NCBI GenBank assembly: GCA_951640195.1
Contig: OX621163.1
Coordinates: forward strand, 1,426,001-1,490,000
From: Porpolomopsis calyptriformis
Lineage: Eukaryota; Basidiomycota; Agaricomycetes; Agaricales; Hygrophoraceae
Direction: 5' to 3'
DNA: 64,000 nt
A program made the translations under genes and the position numbers. Positions 34,022 through 43,391 of this stretch are shown one piece after another. The number at the start of each line of letters is the position of its first letter. Position 1 is the first letter of the stretch. A model generated the notes under the pieces. The model searched no databases. It had not been told where the DNA came from and saw only the letters and a list, made by a program, of their open reading frames with translations.

Positions 34022-35647
34022 TTAAATCAACCCAGCTAATCGAAGATCCCGTTGCAGTCGCCTGTCACTACGCAGAGCATCCTCCAACGTTGGCGAACGT
34101 TGTGGATCAGCAGCAGAATCGTGCGGAATCATGAGCTCACGCTCTCCAAGCTCAGGGTCGTCGACCGCCTCTTCGTACTCCCTCTCCCGCTGGGCAGTCT
34201 CTGTGCGGGCGGATCCGAGGCCGAGGCCTTGGCGAAGCAGATCGCCGCGAGAGGCACCTCGGAGGCCGAACATGGCCTCAAATTGAGAAAAGGCTGAGTT
34301 TACGGGCTGTTCGGCAGTTGAGGTCTCTCTCGGGGCGTTTTCACGTTGAGAGGCGATGATGCCGCGCTCCCAGCGCTTGACACGCCAGAAACCGAGGAGA
34401 GAGGTTAGAAGAATGAACCACCCTGAGGAGGTGAGTGAGATCGATGGCAGTCATACAGATTTTGTGAGAAACGTACCGACTGTCATGAGGAAAAAGGAAA
34501 GCCATTCGGTTGTGGCGTTCTTGACGAGGACGCCTGCTTGCATCTCGCTAAGGCCTATGGACATGGTGCTGTTGCCGAATTTATCGTAATAGGCATCGGC
34601 ATCTGCTTCGGTCTCGAATGTGGGCGTAGGCTCTCCTACTTTCCATCCGGCCCAATTGTCGGATGGGGAAGTACCATCGACTTTACCTCTGAGGGCAAAG
34701 CCGTACTGGATGAGAGTGACACCCAAACCTGCACGGGAGCCGAGGCGGGCGGCGTGTGTGGAGTGGAGGAGGTAGGTGAGGAGAAACCCGACGAATTGGA
34801 AGGATATGGATACGAGCATGTTCCAGAGGAAGGAGAAGAGAGTGCCGGTGGGCCTTGAGAGAATTTAGAAGGATTAGGGGGGAAATAGGGATGAGGGGAC
34901 TGACATTGAGTCGACGATCATTTCGCCGAAGGCCTCTGATGAAAAGGGAGCATGTACGGTGGTTTCCCAATAGGGTGGAACAGCATCGGCTGGAAGGCAA
35001 AGAATGAGTTGTGATTAAGAGGGAAGAAGAGGAATCGCACATTGGGCATACGCGTAGGAGGGTGGTGCGTCTGTTCGAGTGTCCTCCGGAACCAAAAAAG
35101 TGTCGTCGCCTGAAAGGGGATGATTAGAGGGGGGGGGGGGGGGGGGGGGGCAAGGGTGGAAGGGATGAGGCGAACCGTCTGTAATTTGGACGGGGCGGGA
35201 AGGCTTTGCGGTTACGTTGGCAAAGACGCCATCATTGTTGATGCCGCCACCGACGACACCACGTGGGCGAGTGGGTGCGAAGCCTAAACGTTGGACGTAG
35301 TACGATGGCAAGATGGCAGCGACGGATGTCTTGAACCAGTTCCTGCGGGGGACAGGAATGGCGGAATCGAGAGAGAAAGAAGGGATGACGCCGTTTGAGT
35401 TGCCGTGATTGTTTGGGAGAGCGAAAGAGGAGGGCTGAGGGGGAGAACCTGGAGGGGGATAATCGTAGTCGACGTTTTCGAAATCGTACGAGCCAGGAGA
35501 GGTATTTAAAGGACGTGATTCGACGGGGATGTCTTCCTCGTCGTCGCCGTCGTCGTCGTCTTCTGGGTCGTCAAAGGCGGCATCCATTTCACTCTGAGCG
35601 ACTGGGTCTGATCTAGGATTTGGAACTGGTGCATAACGATGGGACAT
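34022..35647 (-). CDS. BSD2: Bsd2/Ndfip-type ubiquitin-ligase adaptor
   Basis: Membrane adaptor that recruits the Rsp5/NEDD4 ligase to sort metal transporters and other cargo to the vacuole. Exons on the minus strand: 35647-35176, 35109-35041, 34989-34905, 34853-34477, 34422-34022; 467 residues. The N-terminal ~200 residues are acidic and Pro-rich. PY-type motifs (PPSY, PPYW) sit just before the membrane part in APPSYAYAQ and DAVPPYWETT. Three membrane segments follow: LFSFLWNMLVSISFQFVGFL, GLGVTLIQYGFALRG and WLSFFLMTVGWFILLTSLLGFW. The C-terminal ~125 residues are charged. The first intron holds a 22-nt C tract on the coding strand (35129-35150) just before the acceptor. Confidence 0.88.
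35129..35150. repeat. G homopolymer, 22 nt, inside a BSD2 intron
   Basis: Twenty-two consecutive G on the plus strand. On the minus strand this is a C22 polypyrimidine tract inside the first BSD2 intron, about 20 nt upstream of the acceptor at 35110. Confidence 0.85.
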
Positions 35648-35701
35648 TGTATGGGAGGGTTGATTAGTAAGCTAAGGGGGGCATCACGCTAGTCACACTA
35701 G

Positions 35702-36073
35702 TCACATCGCCTTTCTGACCAGCCGGTTAACTCGCAAGCAACTTTCCATTCTGGACTCTATCATATTCTCAAACAACCGCAAAACGTGCACGCCTGGTAC
35801 TTGATCGTTGCGTGGTGGTGGTGGTGGTGGTAGGTTGACTCTGCTGGGAGAACCGTGCTTGAGAGCAGACGACGGGTCGTCCGTGGCGGGTGTGGACGTG
35901 CTCGAAGACGTCGCTGCGTCGAGAATGGCGCGCGTTTGATAAACCCATATCATCTCCTGCTGGTAGAACGAGAGGAGGGACTCGAGAATGTCGGTAGCGG
36001 ATGGCTTTGGGGGTGCTCGAGGAGAACATGGTGGTGTTGGTATGTTCTGTGGGTAATTGGATTGGGTGTCCAT
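35702..36073 (-). CDS. Unrecognised small protein
   Basis: Single-exon frame of 123 residues from ATG 36073, or 135 residues from ATG 36109. I do not recognise it. The N-terminal 30 residues are Pro-rich (IPTPPCSPRAPPKPS). A helical segment follows (ILESLLSFYQQEMIWVYQTR), then a Ser/Thr-rich linker, PPPPPPR, and a second helix with alternating charges (VLRLFENMIESRMESCLRVN) ending RLVRKAM. The amphipathic helices and the absence of stops in a compact neighbourhood suggest a real gene rather than chance. It is in tandem with BSD2 (54 bp from BSD2's start) and divergent from EMC10. Confidence 0.5.
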   Translation of the reverse strand: MDTQSNYPQNIPTPPCSPRAPPKPSATDILESLLSFYQQEMIWVYQTRAILDAATSSSTSTPATDDPSSALKHGSPSRVNLPPPPPPRNDQVPGVHVLRLFENMIESRMESCLRVNRLVRKAM

Positions 36074-36171
36074 GATGATGGTGGGGAAGGGAGGGGGGGT
36101 GAGATACATATAGTCCTAGTCTCGACCGGTCAAAAACACCGCATTTTGAGAAATATTACGTAATATTTCTT

Positions 36172-36942
36172 ATGTTAGCTCTCATTTCACTTTTTCTCTT
36201 GCCAACGTTAGCGGTCGAACACGGCTCTTTCAGACTACTTCATAGGATATATCACCCGTTAGATCCTCCAGCAGCATTTTCAACACGCGGCTCAGTTCTC
36301 ATCTCAGATGGTTCGGTTTCATTTGAGACTGTTCCAGATGATCTCCGGCAGTTTTCAAGTCTAGACGGTGCACTCTACCAACTCGCTCTAGAGCGTGACG
36401 GTGATCCCACTCTGGCCTTTTCCTCTGTGAAAGCGGTCCGTCTACGGTCATCATACAAAATCCGCTATTGATATTGTTGATCAGTGTCACCTGCTCACCT
36501 GTGCGGAAGACCATGTCCTCATCCATCTCGCGAGCGATGGCAGACCGTTTGCCGCCGACTACTTTCTTTCACCCACGCCGCATGATGGCACATGTCTCGC
36601 CAACAAAAACATCACGTTCCCCCCCTTTGTAAACACAACCGTGTCCATCCGTTCCTCCCGCTTTCCTCCGCCGTAAGTCCGTTCTGTCTGTCATCCGGAC
36701 CACTCATCGACCGTATTGCAAAGACCGACGCTCCAGACCCCCCCTCCCCTCACCGCTCAAGGCGAGCTTGTCCAACCCGAGCCTGAGAAAACGTTTTTCC
36801 AAAAATACTGGGTGTATATTGCCGCCGTACTGATCGCCCTTCGTAAGCGCCCACTTGTTCTCTCCCTTGCCATCATCTTATTCACCACGTTACAGTTCTA
36901 ACCGGCGGTGGCGAAGAAGAAGTCCCACGGGCTAGTACATAA
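36172..36942 (+). CDS. EMC10: ER membrane protein complex subunit 10
   Basis: Lumenal subunit of the EMC insertase, which places transmembrane helices in the ER. Exons: 36172-36435, 36485-36672, 36724-36842, 36896-36942; 205 residues. A signal peptide (MLALISLFLLPTLAVEHG) starts the protein. The lumenal domain includes YQLALERDGDP, ACHLLTCAEDHVLIHLASDG, FAADYFLSP and NKNITFPPFVNTTVSIRSS. The C terminus has the family's EPEKTFFQKYWVYIAAVLIALLLTGG, a single membrane anchor preceded by the conserved PEKTFFQKYW motif. The start codon is 98 bp from that of the small unrecognised gene. Confidence 0.85.
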
Positions 36943-36967
36943 ATACCATAAATGGATATCATGTCAT

Positions 36968-37115
36968 CTACGATGAGATCGTTCAGACCATCTAGACCAT
37001 CTACGAGATCGTTCACACTGTCTTCCCACCATCTAGACCATCTACGATGAGATCGTTCACACTAGGCTGACATCCTCTACGATGAGATCGGCTGACATCC
37101 GATGAGATCCTTCAG
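36968..37115. repeat. Degenerate minisatellite
   Basis: About five imperfect copies of CTACGATGAGATCGTTCA, starting near 36968, 37001 (3-bp deletion), 37042, 37077 and 37100. They are separated by CCATCTAGACCAT-type spacers and fill most of the 209-bp gap between EMC10 and PRM10. Confidence 0.75.
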
Positions 37116-37151
37116 ATTAACCGGCCTCACTTCCTAGCTCATCTCTCTATC

Positions 37152-39555
37152 ATGTCTTCCCCTCCTACATCTCTCCCTGATCCTACCCCACCCATCCCCG
37201 TTCGGACCGCACCACAACCTCTCCACCCCGACTATCATTCTCCACCTCAATGGCATATTCCTGTTTACGATGGCATCTCTCCCCCCAGAAGAGCGAGCCA
37301 AGTCGCACCACACGACGATCGCCGCGATTCTGATCGCACACTTTGCGATCACGACCCGTACAAAAAATTTTCATTGTCTTCTTACCAACACCCGTACGAC
37401 ATTTCCCCTCCTCCTCAGGCCTACTCCACACCAGCCCCACCTCACCCCCCCCGTACTTCTAAGCAGTACGTCGAGAGTGACCCCGAAGTGTCAATTCATG
37501 ATCGTGACCCCGCCATTCACGACAGGGAACCCATTCACGACAGGGAACTCCAGAGGCGTGGCGTCCTCGCCAGTGTCCTTGATTTGTACATGCTCGACCG
37601 CGCTCAGGACGAGAAGCCCCAAGGAGGTACCCTCTCCCGCGTTGATGAGGAATACTCCCCAGCGTACACCACTCTCCCCCCCATGAAACATCGTTCCTAT
37701 TCCATGACGTCCATGGCCTCCAATGCTTCTGACATGTTTGACCCGGACGACCCACGGGTCACTGGCATCAAGAAAATGTACCTCGACGACCCGGAAGATA
37801 TAGAGAAAAACATTTTGCGCCAAATGGATTACAAGGCTCGCCGCAAGGAGAGGCAGCGCATAAAGATCGAGTTCAATATCTGTTGTACGCATTTTCATTC
37901 CGCCTAGTACCCCCTCTCTAAAAAATTTCTTAGCTATGCTACAGAGACAGGAGTTCATCATCAAACTTGCCCGAGCCCTCATGACATTTGGTGCGCCCTC
38001 ACACAGAATCGAGTCCCAGCTGGTCGCCGCCGCGCGCATACTCGAGGTCCAAGCCGAGTTTATCCACCTCCCAAGCGTCATCATCTGCTCCTTTGGCGAC
38101 CAAGAAACTTCCACCTCCGAGACACATTTCATCAAATGTGGTGGCCGCCTTGCCCTCGGTAGTCTCCACAAGGTCCACCTCATCTACCGCTCCGTCGTCC
38201 ACGACGAAGTCAGCGCAAAGAAAGCTACCGAACAACTCGAGAGTCTTTTGAACGCACCACCACTCTATTCCGTCCTTTTTAGATGCACACTAGCCTTCTG
38301 TCTATCCGTCTTAATCTGCCCTCTCGCATTCGGAGGCTCATTTCTCGACATGTGGATTGCTGGCGCAGGGGCGTTGGTTTTGTCCATTCTTCAGCTCTGT
38401 GTTGCCACCAAAAGTGCGATGTACGCTAATGTCTTCGAGTCAGTTCCTTCTACTTCCTTGTATTATCAATTCTGACCTCACTCCACAGAATCACTGTCGC
38501 CATCTTGGTATCCTTCTCTGCTCGGGCATTGAGTAGCATCAGAAGCCAGATCTTCTGCTATACCGCGATTTCTTCCTCAGGGATTATCGGAATTCTTCCT
38601 GGATATCTCATCCGTACGTTTGCTTTCTCGCAATCCAATTCGGTGCTTATGCCCCTCCTCAGTGAGCAGCTCCTTGGAGTTGGCTTCAAAAAACATTGTA
38701 TGCGGCAGCGTTAAGATGGTTTACGCTTTGATCTATACGCTCTTCTTGGTACCGTCGTCTTGCCTCAATCCGTCGTCTTCACTCACCAGTCTTTTTCAAA
38801 GGGCTTTGGTCTTCAGATAGGCTCTGATTTCTATCTCCTTTTCGATCGCACTTCCAGAAGAAACCTTGACGCGTTGGCCGCAAGTTTGGCTGAAACCGTA
38901 GTGATCGCCGGAAGCTGGTCCGCAGACAACTCCACCGCCAACTCAGAATTGCCACTTATCGGTACCTTTACTTTCACACATTCTATCCCCCTACCCGAGA
39001 GGAGTATTGTCAATGGTTGCTATCGTCCGCCGTCGGCCCCATGGTACCTCCAGCCATTCCCTTTCTGGACCGAGTTCGTGATCGTGCCCGTCTTCTCCCT
39101 TCTTTCATCGCTAGCGAACCTCCAGCCACTCAAGAGCAAACAGCTTCCGGTTATGGTCATCATCTCCTGCTGCTCGTATGCCTCCAACAAGATCGCTAAT
39201 CACTACATCTTCAATCGCTCTGACGTTGTATCTGCCATTGGCGCCTTCACCGTCGGCCTCCTTGGAAACATCTACTCACGCAAGATGGGAGGCACGGCTT
39301 TCACTTCGATGGTTACCGGCGTGCTGTTCTTGGTCCCGGTATGTCAAACCGAGCCCGTTCAAACCCGTTCTTATCTTTATATTATCGCAGTCTGGCCTCT
39401 CGCAGGCGGGTGGTATCACCGCAAGCGGCAATGGTATCGATATTGGGGGTGCCATGATCGCGGTCACCATCGGAATCACCGTCGGATTATTCATGAGTCA
39501 AGCTTTGGTCTACATGTTCGGCTCGCGCAAGAATGCGGCTGTCTTCTCCTTCTAG
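37152..39555 (+). CDS. PRM10: Pheromone-regulated membrane protein Prm10 (ThrE domain)
   Basis: Polytopic membrane protein of the ThrE/DUF1212 family of putative small-metabolite exporters. Exons: 37152-37884, 37934-38438, 38489-38613, 38663-38748, 38802-39338, 39391-39555; 716 residues. The first ~240 residues are a disordered Pro/Ser/Asp-rich cytosolic region with a tandem IHDREP repeat. The first ThrE half begins LQRQEFIIKLARALMTFGAPSHRIE; the second half contains LANLQPLKSKQLPVMV, SCCSYASNKIANHYIFNRSD and AIGAFTVGLLGNIYSRKMGG. The end GGITASGNGIDIGGAMIAVT is family-typical. In yeast the gene responds to mating pheromone; nothing in this promoter shows that here. Confidence 0.92.
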
Positions 39556-39684
39556 CCCCTAGAGTGGAAAGCTCCACATAATACCAGTGTTGGTAGACAG
39601 TCTATAATAGATGCGTATACTTCATCATACACAAATCCACATAAATGCATTGCGTTCAACACCATCTTTGTGGCGTAATCACAT

Positions 39685-41737
39685 CTAAAATCTAACGGCA
39701 GGCGAGTTTTCTATCGCCTCGATCGATACTTTGTGACCAACCAAGGTTCGAATATTGTTGATCCCATATCTGCAATCGCGATTATTGAATGAAGAGTGAT
39801 GCCGAAATGCTAGTTACCGAATCATCGTGGGCCTTTCGAGACTCAAACCCCAACCGTGAACGCGGACATCTTTTGGAAGACCCATGGGTTCGAGCATCTC
39901 AGGACGGAACATCCCACTGTTGCCTACTTCAACCCAGCGATTTAGCATTGGGTGGAAAGCAAAAATTTCTAGTGATGGCTGCACGGCGAAGCCATTGCGG
40001 TACAGTTAAAGTAAGGTTTATTGGCGAAGATGATAAACGGACCTCGGTATACGGATTGTACGCTGGCTTGAATCTTAGATTTTCGATACCCATCTTCTTG
40101 AAAAATACCCTCATGAAACCTGCGGGTAGTGACCATCAACAGTGTTAACCATCCCGGCTTGTGTCTTACCAATCAAATCAGCCAATGTCAAATTCCGGTC
40201 TGCGACAACACCCTCCACTTGATGGAATTCCGCCAAATGCGTCGCATCCATCGTCTCATTCCTGAACACTCTGTCAATACTGAACAGTTTCGCAGGCTGG
40301 AACCCGTCGTCCGTCGTCCTACGACCTACGACCTCTGGCGTCCCATCTTCCTCTTCTCCTCGGCATCTGTTGGCCAGCTTCCAAAGCATCTGCGCACTTG
40401 AGCTCGTGGTATGTGTCCTCAACAGCAGCTTCCGTGACTCGTCATGCGACCAAGGTGCACGGTAGCCAGTAGATCCGAACCCGCCGTATTCATGCACTTG
40501 CGACACACGAGAATAGTAGGCAGGTGGCGGGGGTAGGGAAGTCGATGGTTCTGTTCAATGTCCGGGACTTGTCATAAGTAAAGTATCGTTAAAAGAGATT
40601 ACCGAATATTGACCAGATAGGTAGAAAGTGTCTTGGAGGTCTCGAGCAGGATGTTGCTGAGGGACGAACAGAGAATCGAAGCACCAGAATCCTGACTCGA
40701 CATAGGATGAGGTAGGCATTTCTGCGAATCTGGAGAAGAGTCATGTAATTGCTTGCCCGTGAGTAATTCAGTAGGACACACCCCATTTCCAAGAATATGT
40801 TCCGAATCTCCTCGCGGACTTTGAGGAGTGGATGGAGGGCACCCCCATTTGTGGGTATACCTTCTGCTTCAAAATTGTACTTCTTGAAAGTGGCCTTCTT
40901 CCATGCTTCGCTGCCACCAGTGTCAATATTTACCAAGTGATTGTTGAGCGATATACTGACGATGCGATCATATCTACGGTTAGATCTGTTTCGGGCTTCG
41001 CCGTCGAGGTGCTGAAGCTGGGTCCTTTGTGGACTGTAAACCATTGGCCTTTCCTGGCGCATGGGGATCTCAACTGAATGTTTTGTTATCAATGCCGATC
41101 ACGCTGATTTACCTTTGCACGATCAGCTTCCGTTTGCGCAGGTCTGCCAAGGCTTTGTCGCCTGCTTTGAGTGTTCCGGTCGAGTTAACTTCTTGTAGAT
41201 CTAATTGAGTGGTGTCTTCTATCGAAGAGACCTGCAGAGACGTACAGATCATGGACCGATCGAGTCATCATAGTTGGAACGTACAAGTCGAATCAGTCCA
41301 CCGCCCTCTTTCCCGATCCATCCATTCTTGAAGGCTCGACCCTGACCGACTTTTGCAGCATCATCCCCAACCTGCTTTTTTAACTGTGGTGGGGTCAACG
41401 GTGCGCCCACGCCCTTTGCAGGGAGTGCAGCCCACACGCGAGCCTCGTGAGAGCCTTCGAGTGCAATCTGTTCGCCTTCCGGGGTAAGCATGTGCGAAGA
41501 TATCTCGTGTGTTTGGTATGTGACCATCTGTATGAATATTGGACGCATTCGTCACAAATGGAAGACTCGACTAACTTCACGGCTCAGAAGAGAGTTGAGG
41601 GCACCCAATATGACGATCTGGGCATCCTGAGAAGTAGCCTGTTCACTTTCACCTGGTAATGCGAGAGATCTTGTGTCCTCGATGATATGTGAGGAATCAA
41701 GGGCATCCAGAATGAGTTGTTGCAGCGCTTCAGCCAT
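39685..41737 (-). CDS. FRS2: Phenylalanyl-tRNA synthetase alpha subunit, cytosolic
   Basis: Catalytic alpha subunit of cytosolic PheRS. Ten exons on the minus strand: 41737-41576, 41527-41285, 41231-41113, 41053-40961, 40910-40782, 40729-40614, 40550-40170, 40119-40043, 39978-39818, 39769-39685; 521 residues. The N-terminal DNA-binding-like part includes [11 protein letters not shown] and GFIKNGWIG-type sequence. The class II core shows [20 protein letters not shown] (motif 1 region), [39 protein letters not shown] (motif 2), [12 protein letters not shown] and the motif 3 region [18 protein letters not shown]. Its partner FRS1 lies in the same window. ATG 41737 was chosen over 41755 to match the family N terminus. 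Confidence 0.94.
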
Positions 41738-41779
41738 CCTTGGTGTTAAGACCAAATTTAGTCACGTGCACTACGCCCA
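41738..41779. promoter_or_regulatory. Ultra-short divergent promoter FRS2 / PEX2
   Basis: Opposed start codons are 42 bp apart. The interval includes one CACGTG E-box (AGTCACGTGCAC, about 41760-41771), which would serve both genes. Confidence 0.55.
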
Positions 41780-43302
41780 ATGGCTTCCTCCTCCTTGCAG
41801 CAAGCTTGGGACCACGCCCAGCCTAAGCTTGCCTCGATCCGAAATTTTTTGAAAACCCAATCATCACCGCAACCACGCATCATTCGGGTTGGTCAGCTCG
41901 ACTCTGAATGTCTTGACCAGGAACTTGTGCACATCCTCAAAGAACCTCTCAGCAGAGCAATCTCTCATATCGATGTATGTCCCATTCGTCTTCATTATAT
42001 ATTTCCGGCTCATCCTTGAAACCAGCCCTCATTTAAAACTCGCTTAGAGCCTGAGTTGACTCTTCTCATTCAGTTGTCGTTATACAAAATTTCAATCTGG
42101 AATGTTGGGGCATCTTACGGCGCGAAATTGCAAGACCTCAGATATGTTGTTAAGCCTTCTCTTAACCGATCACTGTCACGTACGTATAACCGCCTGGTTA
42201 CGTCCGGTAAACTCAACCCACCTTTTTCCAGCTTCTGGTATTCCACGCTGGACGTTGCTCATTCACGGCACGCTCACAATCCTCTTGCCCTACCTGCACG
42301 CTCGTCTTCGGACTCACGCCCTTTCCAGAGCGTGGCCAGATGCCCCCACTTGGAACCGAAAGCGGAAAGCTTGGGGTTTGTTGACAACTCTGGAAACATC
42401 TTACGCCCTGCTTGGCCTTACAAACTTCGTCGCTTTCCTGTGGAACGGGCGGTAGGTGCCTGATTGTTTACTGTTTTGGTCGGCATGCTAGATCCGATTG
42501 GATAGATACCGTACAATAGCTGACAGGATCCTTAACATGCGTCTGGTACCATCCCGTGCCCTGGTGAAGCGGGATGTGAGCTACGAGTTCATGAATCGTC
42601 AGATGGTTTGGCACGCATTTACTGTACGTCTCATCATCCTACACTTTACATTTCTCTCACTCGAGATGATTCTCGAAGGAATTTCTTCTCTTCCTACTCC
42701 CTCTTTTCCCTGCTCGCTCATTGCGCAGGCACCTCTCCCGCGTAATCTCTCACATAACCCTTACTTCCCTTGCATTTCATCTTCCTACACGAATGCGTTC
42801 CATCTTCGGTCTACCACTACGGGAGGTTCATGTACCACCACAAGCTGCAATCAAAAGGCGGGGAAAACATTGGTCACTTCCCGATGATCAATGTGCCATT
42901 TGCGCAGAGAATGTCTCATTCGGCTTAGACATTGCTGACTCAAGCAATGCATTCACCACTACCTACGTCCCCACTCTTCTCCCATCTACTACTGCTCTGC
43001 AGCCTAACAGCGCAGTTGACGCTGGACCGCCACTGTACCCACTCTACACACCCTATCGCGCATCTTGTGGACATCTGTACTGCTATCACTGTATAGCGGA
43101 GTGCATGATACGTGCCGCAGACGAAGGCGAGGTGTGGGAATGTTTGCGGTGTGGGCAGGGTGTTCGAACTATAGACAGATTCGTTGGCACGAGCCGAGAT
43201 GTGGGCGATGTGAGCGGGAGTGATGACGAGTTCAGCTTTGGGGACACAGCGGAAATCACGGATATGTCGGGAAGTTATTCTGAATCAGGCTTGTCTGAGT
43301 AA
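41780..43302 (+). CDS. PEX2: Peroxisomal RING E3 ligase peroxin-2
   Basis: Component of the PEX2-PEX10-PEX12 ligase channel that recycles the PEX5 import receptor. Exons: 41780-41974, 42050-42179, 42232-42451, 42506-42623, 42679-43302; 428 residues. Membrane domain: LDQELVHILKEPL, SLYKISIWNVGASYGAKLQDLRYV, GIPRWTLLIHGTLTILLPYL, FVAFLWNGRYRTIADRILNM and the strongly conserved LVKRDVSYEFMNRQMVWHAFTEFLLFLLPL. The C-terminal RING is CAIC...CGHLYCYHCI...CLRCG with a ~55-residue insert after the first Cys pair. An acidic Ser-rich tail follows. The GASYGAKLQDLRY signature fits PEX2 rather than PEX10 or PEX12. Confidence 0.9.
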
Positions 43303-43391
43303 ACCATGAATGGATTTGCGACTGGCGGTTATTATTATTATTATCTTTATTTCAGATTGCTTGAAATATCTGACAAGTACCCGACCACAGT

